Part shown: in pieces, positions 20,490-30,530 of the stretch
Layout of the letters: the number at the start of each line of letters is the position of its first letter
How positions within the stretch are numbered: the stretch's first letter is position 1
NCBI GenBank assembly: GCA_022828595.1
Contig: JAKGHH010000001.1
Span: 205,611,813-205,675,812 of the forward strand
Length of the DNA stretch: 64,000 nucleotides
Source of the DNA: Nelumbo lutea
Lineage: Eukaryota > Streptophyta > Magnoliopsida > Proteales > Nelumbonaceae
Direction: 5' to 3'
Translations under genes and position numbers: made by a program
Notes under the pieces: generated by a model
Told to the model about the DNA's origin: nothing
Seen by the model: the letters and a program-made list of their open reading frames with translations, nothing else
Databases searched by the model: none

Positions 20490-22105
20490 GGAAATCAGGC
20501 CAGCAAGGTGTTGTTTGTAAATTGGATTTAGAAAAGGCTTATGACTTAGTGGATTGGAGCTTCTTGATTGAGGTCCTAAGGAACTGTGGTTTTGGTGATA
20601 GGTGGTGCAATTAGATGAAGGGCTATATTAGTTCTGTTCATTTTTCAGTCCTAGTAAATGTTGTGGTTAAGGACTTCTTTCCAGACTCTAGAGGATTAAG
20701 GTAGGCAACCCCCTTCTTCCTTTCTCTTTACCTTGATAGCAGATGTGTTCAATAGGCTTCTCTCAAAGGCAGATATGGAAGGGGCAATTAGAGGTTGGAG
20801 GACAGGAAGAAATAGTGTCCTAGTGACCCATCTCCAATTTGCTGATGATATTATTATTTTCAGTGAGGGGATTGACCTAAGAAAAGTAAGGAATCTGAAA
20901 GCTTTAATAGGTTACTCTGAAGGGGTCTCTAACGTGAAAATAAACCTGGACAAGAACTATGTGGTAGGGATTAACCTAGATGAAGGGTTTATTGAGTTTG
21001 TGGCAGAGTGCTTAAGTTGTCATGTAGCTTCTTGGCCCTTGTCTTATCTTGGGCTTCCCCTAGGAGCTAACCCGAAAAGAGAGCTGTTTTTGGACTCCAA
21101 TCCTAGAGAAATTTGAAAAAAGGCTAGCAGCTCGGAAAAAGAGCTATATATCTCTAGGAGGTAGAATAACTTTGCTTAAAGCCACTCTAGCTAATTTTCC
21201 AGTTCATTATCTCTCCGTGTGCAGGATACCCTCTAGGGAGGCAAAGAAATTGGAGAAAGTAATGAGGGACTTCCTTTGGGAGCCTGTGGAAGAGAAAAAT
21301 GATCATTTAATTTGTTGGGAGATTGTTTGTAGGATAAAAGAAGAGGGTGGGTTGGGGTTAGGGAATTTGGCTGTAAAGGATGTAACTTTGTTGTTAGGTA
21401 AGTGGTTGTGGAGATGGCCTTTGGAAGAGAGAGGTTGTGGCATGAGGTGGTAGCTAGTATTCATGGATGTTTGGAGAACGGTGAGATGCTGAAATTTCTC
21501 ATTGGGTTACTTTGAGCAGTCCTTGTAAAGCAATTCACAATATCTTTCCCCTTTTCTGAATTTTGTCAAGTATGATGCTTGTTTAGGGAACTCTATTTTA
21601 TTTTGGGAAGATGGTATCAAGGAAATCCTGACCCCTTAGGTCCAGTGGGAATAAGAGATTCAGTCAAGGCTGAACTATTGGCAGCTCTACAAGGCATTCA
21701 GATAGCAAATCAAACAGGGGTGGAGTATATCTGAATTGAAGGAGATTCTAAGGTGGTTGTGGGCTGGCTAACAGACCCGAGATTAGTAATTTAGTGCTAC
21801 AAGGATTTCCTAAAGAAGGCAAGCTGGTTAACAAGCAACATGAATGTTAGTTCACGTTGGGTGAGAAGATCGGCAAATGCTATGGTTCATGGTCTCGCTA
21901 AAAAGGGGGTCTTGAGGGAACATCTGTATTGTGAAACCTTGTAATGATTTGATTATAGTGTTTTATGGTTTCTTACACTTTCTTTTACTTTCAAAAGAGG
22001 TCACACCTCGTGCCTCTCTTTGGGGTGTTGTAACTTTGCTTACATATTGGTAATGAAGTAACTTTTCATATATCTATTTATTTATTTATCTATCTATCTG
22101 TATAT
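20490..22105 (+). pseudogene. L1-type LINE: RT, RNase H and microsatellite tail
   Basis: Starts abruptly in RT: CKLDLEKAYDLVDWSFLIEV (20516-20575). Catalytic box LQFADDIIIFSEG lies near 20837-20875, then LKATLANFPVHYLSVCRIPS, RDFLWEP and LLLGKWLWRWPLEE to about 21430. An RNase H domain follows (KAELLAALQGIQIAN near 21670, IEGDSKVVVGWL near 21737, ANAMVHGLAKKGV near 21875). The 3' end has CTCGTGCCTCTCTTTGGGG (22006) and finishes in a TATTTATCTATCTATC repeat at about 22071-22100 instead of poly(A). 5'-truncated with several shifts. Inserted in the SH3P intron. Confidence 0.8.
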
Positions 22106-22139
22106 ATTAAGTCTTTGAATCCTCAAACCTTGTAGGATT

Positions 22140-22372
22140 GCCAAATGTTAAACTCTAGTGGAGTTCCTTAAACCAATTGATCCTGAGAACAAGACCATTA
22201 TATAACCCACACTATTTTTAAAAATTCCCCCTATGCATGGGGACCGAGGATTTCCCAAACTACACCCATCAAAGTTTATTTTGATGAATTTGCTTGAAGA
22301 GTCCACAAGATAGTTGGAGGAATTCTCAATTGGGATGAGTAGTGTAGTTGTCATCTATAAAGAAAGATTTGA
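22140..22372 (-). pseudogene. LINE RNase H fragment
   Basis: Minus strand reads SSKFIKINFDGCSLGNPRSP and CIGGIFKNSVGYIMVLFSG, the start of the LINE-type RNase H domain (first catalytic Asp in NFDG). The fragment is 5' and 3' truncated. Copia element C inserted about 40 bp to its right. Confidence 0.7.
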
Positions 22373-22415
22373 ACAGCTCCAAAGTCACTCTATGTACCAA
22401 CCAAACAACAATATT

Positions 22416-22768
22416 TGTTGAGTTTGGGCCGATTTTAAGTTATTGGCCTAGCTTTGTTTTATTTTTATTTTAGTTATTTAGTTAGAAGGTTATTGGGCAT
22501 TAGGCCCATTAGTTTATGTTATTTTAAGTTGTGACTGTTCAACTACTTAAAGTAGCCACCCTACTAAGGGTATCTTTGTAATCTTTCATTCTTTTATTTT
22601 AAGTATATAAATTAAGAGGGGTTGGCAGCCAGAACTAATTTCAATTCTGGCAACATCCCACTCTCTTTTCTTCTTCTTCTTCTTCTCTCTCTCTTGCTGA
22701 AACCTTTCAACTTCTACTACTTTTCTTCACAAAGCATACATCAGAATCAATTATCAACAATTTCTACT
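22416..22768 (+). repeat. Element C 5' LTR and primer-binding site
   Basis: 353 bp. TATATAAATT promoter-like box at 22604-22613, then a pyrimidine-rich TCTTCTTCTTC tract (22668-22690). Ends CTACT immediately before TGGTATCAGAGC (22769-22780). Confidence 0.88.
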
Positions 22769-22780
22769 TGGTATCAGAGC

Positions 22781-23286
22781 AGGCCAAAGGTTTCTTAAGT
22801 TGCTCTATCATGCAGCCCTAGATCGGCCGACTACATATATGAGAGGTTGATCGAAGACCTCAAGTAAGCCTAGTGTTTGGATTTTTTGGTGGATCTGTTT
22901 TTCCCTGTAGCTAATCTAGGGTTTCCCATCAAATTTAGGAAGAACTGGAGAAAGGGGGAGGGGGAGAGTCCTGTTTTTGTAGGACTCTTCAATTTTGACC
23001 TAGGAAGTGGCACCCTATTTTTTTAGGGTTCCTTGGAGTTTTTTGAAGGGGGCGGTTTAAGTCCCACCTGTTTTGGAGGCCTCTAGAGGGAGCGGCTGCT
23101 TCTTCTCTCTCTTCTCCCACTCCCGCGGAAAGAGAATCTTTTGTGGGAGGACCATCTAGGGTACCAGAAGGGTGTCTGTGGTGCCTGAAGGGAATTCTCT
23201 CATATTTCTTCATCTTAAAGTGATTTTCTAGCCCTTTTTTGGAATTAATAAAGGGTCACGAAGTTGAAAACAAATCGGGGAGTGAG
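22781..23286 (+). other. Element C leader
   Basis: Untranslated leader from the primer-binding site to the gag start at 23287. No recognisable coding sequence; GA- and GC-richer than its surroundings. Confidence 0.6.
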
Positions 23287-24375
23287 ATGGGACAAGGAGA
23301 AGGAGGTGTCAAAGACCTTTTTAGGGCTAGAACCATCACTACAGTTAAGTTAGATGGTACAAACTATTTAGAATGGTAACAGTCTACAAAGATGGCCATT
23401 GGTGCTCATGGAAAGTTGGGGTATGTCACTAATGAGGAAGTGAAACCCGAGACTAACTGCTCCTGGTGGGTACAGGAAAATTATATGGTAATGACTTGGC
23501 TGTGTAATTCTATGCTGCCCCATATAAGTAAAAACTTTTTGTGGGCAAATACAACTAAGAAAATTTGGGATGGGGTTGCAGAAACCTAATCACAGAGTAA
23601 GAATGTTGCTAGGGCCTACCAGTTGAGGAACCAGGTTATTGCTACCAAACAAGGAGATAAACCTATTGTTGTTTATTTTTCGGCCCTTAAAACCCTATGG
23701 TAGGAAATTGACCATTTGGAGACAGTGGTTTGGGGAAGTAGTAAGGATGCAGCTACCTACCAAAAGCTCTTAGAAAAGAATAGGGTCTTTGAATTTCTTG
23801 TTGGCCTTAATCCCGAGTATGACATTGCAAGGCAACATATCCTTTCCAAGGATAGTGTTACTCTCTCTCAGGCATATGCCTTTGTATCAGGGGAAGAGAG
23901 TAGGAGGAATGTGATGATGACGAATTCGGGTCTTGAGTAGTCATCTATGGTTAGTATTGTGAAACCTAAATAGAGTGGATATCAGGGTGGTAGTGAAATT
24001 AGGGAGGAATATAAGAGGGACCTGTTCTGTGACTACTATAAGAAGCCTAAACACACGAGAGGTACCTACTGGAAGCTTCACCCTCACCTTGTGCCGAATG
24101 GACTCAAAGATAAAAAGGAAAATGTTAATATGGCAGTAACTGGTGACTTACCTGGGCCCCCTACTACAACTATGGAGACTGTTGTAGTTGTTGCAGTGAA
24201 AGCCGAACTTGAGAGATATGGGCAGTTACTTAATCAGCGAGATATAGTTAGCCCTAATCCGTTATTAGGTGGACAGCTAGGTACAAGTGGATCTGGTGGT
24301 GGACATTCTACTTCCTTTGCTCATACAGGTAGTTCACATGCCACTACAAACTATGTTTCTACTACAGGTAAATAG
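23287..24375 (+). pseudogene. Element C gag
   Basis: ATG at 23287 (MGQGEGG), then VKLDGTNYLEW followed by an in-frame TAA, MTWLCNSMLPHISKNF, an IWDGVAET block followed by TAA, YFSALKTLW followed by TAG, and FEFLVGLNPEYDIARQ to 23940. The zinc knuckle is CDYYKKPKHTRGTYWK: two of the three cysteines are changed to tyrosine. C-terminal spacer ends at 24375. The stops are scattered single-base changes in an otherwise colinear capsid. Confidence 0.85.
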
Positions 24376-25686
24376 GGACCTCCTTGGATTATAGATTTTG
24401 GAGCCTTATAGCATATGACCCATAGTTCCACTATTTTCTCCTCTTACCAACTCTGCTTCGGTAGAGACAGAGTTTCTATAGCCGATGGAACCCATGTTCC
24501 CATTGCTGGGAAGGGGTCTATCAAGATAATTGATTCCATTTCCCTACCCTCTGTCCTCCATGTACCTAGATTGAGTACTAACTTGTTATCTGTTAGTAGT
24601 TTGACTAAGAACTTGAATTGCTCAGTGATTTTTTCTCCTGATCATTGTTCTTTGTAAGATTTGGTTTCAAAGAGGATGATTGGGAGAGGTCGTGAGGTGA
24701 ATAGAATCTACCTTCTAGATGCTCTTCCAGATCATCAGAGTCATCATGTTAGCAGGGATGTTGAGTCAGAGTCTGTGGGTAAGATTATGCTCTCGCATAA
24801 TCATTTGGGACATTTGTCTTTTCTTTATTTGTGTTTCTTATTTCCAAAGTTATTTGAGTCTGTTGATTTGTCTAGCTTGGAGTGTGAAGGTTGTCAGCTT
24901 GGAAAACATTTTAGACATTCATTTAAAGTTAGTAAGAAAAGGTGTTCATCTACTTTTGATGTTATTCATATTGATGTGTGGGGACCATACCATGTTCCTT
25001 CTATGGGTGGCTACCGGTATTTTCTTTTATTTGTGGATGATTTTTCTCAGTTTTCTTAAATTTACTTGATGAGATCCCCTGATGAGGTACCATCCTTGGT
25101 TCAACAGTTTCATCAGATGGTGCTGACACAGTTTGGGGTACAAGTGAAAGTGTTTAGATCAGACAATGCCAAGGAATATTTTGAGAAGAACCTTGCTTCA
25201 TATCTATTAGAGTATGGTGTAATTCATCAGAGTAGTTGTTCTTACAGTTCACGGCAAAATGGTGTAGGAGAAAGGAAGAACAAACAAATTGTTGAGATTG
25301 CGATGAGCATGATGATCACATCTACTGTCCCAGATCAATTTTGGGGTGATGCAGTTCTCACTGCAGTTTTTCTGATTAGTAGGGTGCCTTCTCGTGTTCT
25401 TGGATTTAGCACCCCATTCAGCCTCCTTTTTCCTGAGGGGGAGATGTTCTGCATTCCTTTCAGGGTTTTTAGTTGTGCTTGCTTTGCTCATGTTCTTGGT
25501 CCTCACCACTCGAAGCTTGATCCGAAGGCAAAGAAGTGTGTTTTTATTAGGTATGCAGAAAATCAGAAAGGGTATTGTTGCTACGACTCAGTCTCTGGGA
25601 ATCGATATGTTACTATGGATGTCACCTTTTTTGAGTCCACATCTTTTTTCCCAAAGGGTTCTTCTCAGGGGGAGTGTTTTGGGTAA
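24376..25686 (+). pseudogene. Element C protease and integrase
   Basis: Protease reads WIIDFGAL where relatives have DSGAS, so the active-site Ser is lost; then LHVPRLSTNLLSVSSLTKNL. Integrase: HLGHLSF and CEGCQLGKH zinc region, IDVWGP (Asp 1), a stop after DFSQFS at 25057, RSDNAKEYF (Asp 2) near 25155 and NGVGERKN (Glu) near 25260, then RVPSRVLGFSTPFSLLFP. The 25066-25686 segment is open for 206 codons. Confidence 0.85.
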
Positions 25687-27340
25687 GGAAGTGAGCAGCC
25701 TATTCCTCTTCCAATTCCAACCCCTATGTCCACTCCTGTGTCTGACCCTCCTATGTCACCTACCTTACCACCTCCCTTGCATCCTGTTTCTTAGTGCTAC
25801 TTACGACAGTGCCTCCACAGGGAGGTTGATTCCATTGCAGAAGAACCCACATTACTTCCTATCGATTCCTCAGAGATTCCAGATTCAGCTGACACTGACT
25901 CAGGTATTCCTCTTGATCCCTCTGATGTTTCAGTTCCTATTGATTCCACTAACCCCATTACAGATGACATGGACCTTCCTATTGCACTAAAAAAAGGGAA
26001 GAGAAAGTATACTGCTCATTGTATCTCATAGTATCTCTCCTACAATGAACTTTCTCCTTTTTATCGAGCCTTCCTTTCTTCCCTTGACTCTGTGTTTATA
26101 CCCAAGGGTGTCAGTGAGGCTCTCTCCAAACCTGAGTGGAAGACAACTATGCGGGAGGAAATGGCAACTTTAATTAAGAATCGAACGTGGTAGATTGTGG
26201 ATCTACTAGAGGGCAAGGAGATTGTTGGATGCAAATGGGTTTATACAGTTAAATACAAGGCAGATGGATGCATAGAAAGGTATAAGGCTAGACTGGTTGC
26301 AAAAGGGTACACTCAAACCTATGGCATTGATTACTTGGAGACTTTTGCACCAGTTGCAAAAATGAATTTTGTTTGGATCCTTCTCTCTCTTGCTGCTACC
26401 AAGGTTCAAAGTATCAACACGTATCGGCCCGTATAGGCCGATACGTATCGTTCCAAGACCCCTCTGATATACCCCTACAGTGGGTGTATTAGGGGTCTGA
26501 CCAGTTCAGGGGGTGGAGGATCCCTAAACCGCCCCCCTGAACTGGTTACGAAAAAAATAAAAAAAGGCACAAAACGCAGTATCGTTTCGCCCAATACTCC
26601 CCTACCAACGTATCGATATTTTGAACCTTGGCTGCTACATACTCTTGGCTCCTTTTTCAACTTGATGTAAAAAAATGCCTTTCTTAATGGAGACCTACAA
26701 GAAGTATATGGATCTTCCTGTTGGTTTCTACAGTGATGCTAAAAAGGGGAAGGTATGCAGGTTGAAGAAGTCTCTTTATGGTTTAAAACAATCTCCCAAA
26801 GCGTGGTTTGACAGGTTCAGGAAAGCCTTGATTTCTTTTCAGACCATACTTTGTTTGTGAAGCGGAGGGGGTCCCTGGTGTCAGTTCTAATTGTTTATGT
26901 GGATGACATTGTAGTTACAGGAAATGACTTGAGTGAGATTGATAGTCTGAAGAAGAATTTGCATAGAGAATTTGAAATTAAGGGTCTTGGGCAGCTGAGG
27001 TATTTTTTGGGCATTGAGGTAGCAAGATCAATGCATGGAGTTTTTATTTCTTAGAGGAAGTATGTTCTGGACCTTTTACAAGAAATAGGGAAACTTGGAA
27101 CAAAGGTAGCTAGTACTCCTATTGATCAAAATCACAAAATTAATGCATCAAAAGGTGAGCTGGTGAAGGACATTGGGAGATATCAGAGACTAGTGGGATG
27201 ACTGCTATATTTATGCATGACAAGACTTGACATCTCTTATGCAGTGAGTGCGGTGAGTCAATACATGCATGCCCCACGAGTCTAGCATTGGGAGGCTGTT
27301 GACAAGATTCTTGCTTATCTGAAGGGACACCCCGGTAAAG
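25687..27340 (+). pseudogene. Element C linker and reverse transcriptase, split by a MITE
   Basis: A proline/serine-rich linker to about 25980 is followed by DLPIALKKGKRK, an in-frame TAG (26191), [14 protein letters not shown] (26227) and [12 protein letters not shown] to SLAATK at 26400. There the MITE (26400-26630) interrupts the domain. It resumes with NAFLNGDLQ (26672), [11 protein letters not shown], then the intact VYVDDIVVTGND box near 26895 and YFLGIEVARS near 27003, followed by a TAG. A short deletion near 26835 removes part of the palm. Inactive. Confidence 0.85.
26400..26630. mobile_element. 231-bp hAT-like MITE inside element C RT
   Basis: Begins CAAGGTTCAAAGTATC and ends GATATTTTGAACCTTG, 16-bp inverted repeats with one mismatch. 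Flanked by a perfect 8-bp duplication GCTGCTAC at 26392-26399 and 26631-26638, as hAT transposases make. Two internal hairpins: CGTATCGGCC/GGCCGATACG (26420-26445) and ACCAGTTCAGGGGG/CCCCCTGAACTGGT (26499-26545). No coding capacity; it would need a transposase in trans. Confidence 0.88.
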
Positions 27341-27858
27341 GCATACTATTTGCTGACCATGGACAGTTGAAGTTAGAGGCTTACACAGATGTTGATTGGG
27401 CAGGATGCCTAGATGACAGAAGATCTACATCAGGAGTTTGCACTCTTGTTGTAGGCAATCTAGTTTCGTGGAAAAGTAAGAAACATACAGTTGTGGCAAG
27501 GTCAAGTGCAGAAGTTGAATACAGAGCCATGACACATGGAGTTTCAAAGCTTCTTTGGATTCGTTCCTTATTAGGAGAAATTGGTATAAAGGCAAAAGAA
27601 CCTATGGTGTTGTACTGTGACAATCAGGCAACAATTAACATTGCCCACAACCCAGTTCAGCATGACAGGACAAAGCACATTGAAGTGGACAGACATTTTA
27701 TAAGAGAATGGGTGACCTCAGGGGAAGTCTGTCTTCCATACATTGCTTCTGATTTACATCTTGCTAATGTTCTTACAAAAGGTGTTGCAAGAAACAAGCT
27801 GGAGCATGATCTACACAAGTTGGGAATGTGTGACATTTACTCCCAACTTGAGAGTGAG
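27341..27858 (+). CDS. Element C RNase H
   Basis: Open to the stop at 27864. Catalytic residues in TDVDWAG (27385), SSAEVEYRAM (27505) and LYCDNQ (27613), then [15 protein letters not shown] and a SQLESEC tail. The polypurine tract just before the LTR is worn to TTGAGAGTGAG. Confidence 0.85.
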
Positions 27859-28225
27859 TGTTGAGTTTGGGCCGATTTTAAGTTATTGGACCCAGCTTTG
27901 TTTTATTTTTATTTTAGTTATTCAGTTAGGAGGTTATTGGGCCTTAGGCCCATTAGTTTATGTTGTTTTAAGTTGTGACTGTTCAACTACTTAAAGTAGC
28001 CACCCTACTAAGGGTATCTTTGCAATCTTTCGTTCTTTTATTTTGAGTATATAAATCAAGAGGGGTTGGCAGCCAGAACTATTTTCAATTCTGGCGACAT
28101 CCCATTCTCTTCTTCTTCTTCTTCTTCTTCTAATTCTTCTTCTCTCTCTCTTGCTGAAACCTTTTGGCTTCTACTACTTTTCTTCACAAAGCATACATCG
28201 GAATCAATTATCAGCAATTTCTACT
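27859..28225 (+). repeat. Element C 3' LTR
   Basis: 367 bp, same start and CTACT end as the 5' LTR; longer by an extra TTCTTCTTC-type block. Followed by GTATT (28226-28230), the altered TSD copy. Confidence 0.88.
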
Positions 28226-28233
28226 GTATTCTC

Positions 28234-28503
28234 TATTGAATTGTTTTCCCATAGGGGCATTTTAGTCTTTTTCTATAAATCTGGTGGCATTTTTGTAATT
28301 TATGCATGTTATAATGAATAGAACAACAGTGCAGGTTGATAGAAAGGAGAAAACAGTTTGTATCTCCTCCTTGAGACCTCTTTTTCTTCTTCCTTATACT
28401 TTCTTCTTGCTTTCCAATGTGTAAGACAGATTTTCCAACCTTTTGCCATCTTTTTCCTCCTCTTTTTTCCCTTTATTCTCAAGTTTTAATATGGTATCAG
28501 AGC
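28234..28503 (+). repeat. Element E 5' LTR and primer-binding site
   Basis: LTR 28234-28491 (258 bp); start mutated from TG to TA. Primer-binding site at 28492-28503. The 3' LTR is 267 bp and differs by several substitutions and an insertion around 35960-35980. Confidence 0.85.
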
Positions 28504-28971
28504 TGTGAACTCGCTGGTTACTGTTCACGCCTCTTTTTGTGCCCTAGGAGTTGAGAACTCTTCGAGACAAGCTGCCTAAGGGACTGAAAAGGACTGGTCA
28601 TCTCTAAGGAAGAGAGGTTTTAGTGCCTTGAGTTGATCAGTTTAAAGTGTTTGCGATGGTGTACTAAGTTTTTCTTTGCTGCAGCCCTAGATGTGAGTAC
28701 AGGTATGCGTATTGAGTTCAGCGGTTTTGTGACGGTGTGTGGTGTTTAGTTTGGAGAGTTGTTGTGTGGGAACTCACTTCCTATGGTGTGTGGAGTCTTT
28801 TGGTACTCTGGAAGTGTTGTGTAAGCCATTTTTTGTTGGATTCTAGGGCTGCAAACTACCATAGCAAGGTACTGTTGTACCACTTTTGGGACTAAAGTTG
28901 TACTGTGTTTTTACATCTTGCGGTTGGTGATAGTGTTGTTAATTCTTGTTGTTTGGTGTCTTACCCTTCCT
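28504..28971 (+). other. Element E leader
   Basis: Non-coding leader between primer-binding site and gag ATG (28972). Nothing else recognised. Confidence 0.6.
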
Positions 28972-29220
28972 ATGGCCACCTCCAGTAATAACTTCAAGCC
29001 CGTTGTAGTAGTGCAATCAGACTTTAAGAATACCTAATTAACCACCATTAAACTCAATGGTACTAATTATGTACCATAGGCTAAATCTATGGAAGTTTCT
29101 TTGATTGCTAGAGGGAAGTTGAAATATGTTAAGGAAGATCAACCAACGAGTGGGTCTAAGGGGTACAGTGAAAGGGTGCAGGAAAATGCTCATACTATGA
29201 CTTTTTTATGGAATAGTATG
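28972..29220 (+). pseudogene. Element E gag N-terminal part
   Basis: ATG 28972 (MATSSNNFKP), stop after DFKNT, then TIKLNGTNYVP, a stop in place of the conserved Trp, AKSMEVSLIARGKLKYVKED and MTFLWNSM, cut by element D. Sixteen more bases of gag (30515-30530) follow D before the LINE. Colinear with the intact gag of element F at 37327. Confidence 0.8.
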
Positions 29221-29580
29221 TGTAGAGAGCACTGCTGTGGCCCCCACTGTGTTCGTATGGCAGCATAGCATATTTTTTTTGTTAGTTATGTCAGTGTTAG
29301 TTGGTAGTTATTTCAGCTTGTTGTTACAGCTTGTTATTTCAGCTTTATTATTAGTTTATTTGCCATGTAAGCAATAAGGGCAATTCAGCCCTTTTACAAT
29401 TAGTCAACATATATAAATATTAAGAGTGGGTCGGCAGATCATTATGATTGACCCTCTCTCTCTTTTCTAAAACCCTTTGTGTGCTTCTACTTTTCTCCCT
29501 CTCTTCTTCTTCTTCCTCTTTTCTTTTACTTTCGAATTCAAAACTGATTGTAGTCTTGATCGACTACTTGGTATCAGAGC
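29221..29580 (+). repeat. Element D 5' LTR and primer-binding site
   Basis: 348 bp, TGTAGAGAGCACTG...GACTACT, TATATAAAT box at 29410-29418. Shorter than the 3' copy, lacking a 15-bp word near its start and an 18-bp word near its end. Confidence 0.9.
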
Positions 29581-29639
29581 AAGGATTAGGGTTTCTCGTG
29601 TGAGTCTAAGATCCAGCCAACCACATGAGAGTTGCCTAG

Positions 29640-30127
29640 GGCTGGAAGACTATACAGATGCTGATTGGGCTGGGAGTGCTGATGACAGAAGGTCTACCTC
29701 TGGATATTGTGCCTTTGTAGGAGGTAACCTTGTCTCCTGGAGGAGTAAGAAACAAAGTGTTGTTTCTCGTTCTAGTGCTGAAGCTGAATATAGATCTATG
29801 GCTAATGGTGTGGCTGAAATCCTATGGCTGAAGTCATTATTTGAAGAGTTGGGTATTGATTATGAGAAGCCCTTAATGTTGTATTGTGAAAATCAGGTTG
29901 CTATTAATATAGCTCATAATCTGGTACAGCATGACAGAACTAAGCATATCGAAGTCGATCGACATTTTGTCAAAGAAAGGGTTTCGTCTCAAGAAGTGTG
30001 TCTCCCGTATATCACCTCCAACATGCAGCTCGCAGATCTTCTCACCAAGGCTGTTCCAAAGAAGAAATTAGAGGCAGACCTATGCAAGTTGGGAATGACA
30101 AATATCTATTCCCAACTTGAGGGGGAG
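29640..30127 (+). CDS. Element D RNase H domain
   Basis: Open frame through the whole domain: [60 protein letters not shown], then [14 protein letters not shown] and [15 protein letters not shown], ending [11 protein letters not shown] at the polypurine tract. The first two catalytic acidic residues are there, but the third motif is CENQ instead of CDNQ, Asp to Glu. The frame is open upstream through the leader, yet the first ATG in frame is inside the domain, so it probably makes no complete protein. Confidence 0.85.
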
Positions 30128-30509
30128 TGTAGATAACACTGATGTGGACCCCACTGCTGTGGTCCCCACAGTGTTCGTATGGCAGCATAACATATTTTTT
30201 TTTGTTAATTATGTTAGTGTTAGTTGGCAGTTATTTCAGTTTGTTGTTACAACTTGTTATTTCAGCTTTATTATTAGTTTATTTTCCATGTAAGCAATAA
30301 GGGCAATGCAGCCCTTTTACAATTAGTCAACATATATAAATATTAAGAGTGGGTCAGCAGATCATTATGATTGACCCTCTCTCTCTTTTCTAAAACCCTT
30401 CGTGTGCTTCTACTTTTCTCCCTCTCTTCTTCTTCTTCCTCTTTTCTTCCTCTGAAATCTTTTCTTTTACTTTCAAATTCAAAACTGATTGTAGTCTTGA
30501 TCGACTACT
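30128..30509 (+). repeat. Element D 3' LTR
   Basis: 382 bp, starts TGTAGATAACACTGATG, ends CTACT, followed by TSD GTATG. Closer in its first 40 bases to element B and A LTRs than the 5' copy is. Confidence 0.9.
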
Positions 30510-30530
30510 GTATGGAAAATAACATTAGTG

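Larger units (their letters stand above)
22416..28225 (+). mobile_element. Ty1/copia element C
   Basis: LTRs 22416-22768 and 27859-28225, TGTTGAG...CTACT. Flanking 5-mers are ATATT (22411-22415) and GTATT (28226-28230), a TSD with one change. Primer-binding site TGGTATCAGAGC at 22769-22780. Order gag, protease, integrase, RT, RNase H. Multiple in-frame stops, a lost zinc knuckle, a lost protease active-site Ser and a 231-bp MITE in RT show it is dead. Its right end is 8 bp from the left end of element E. Confidence 0.88.
29221..30509 (+). mobile_element. Mini-copia element D (LTR, leader, RNase H, LTR)
   Basis: Only 1,289 bp. LTRs 29221-29568 and 30128-30509; perfect TSD GTATG at 29216-29220 and 30510-30514. 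Primer-binding site TGGTATCAGAGC (29569-29580) and polypurine tract TTGAGGGGGAG (30117-30127) are intact. The interior holds a leader of about 60 bp with the family motif CCAACCACATGAGAG and then RNase H alone: gag, PR, IN and RT are absent. LTRs end CTACT. Its RNase H is closely similar to those of A and B, so it is a deletion derivative of that family. Confidence 0.92.

Noticed and set aside
29477..29640. Frame open from the D LTR through the primer-binding site into RNase H
   Set aside because: No in-frame ATG before the RNase H domain; the open stretch is chance in a short pyrimidine-rich region.
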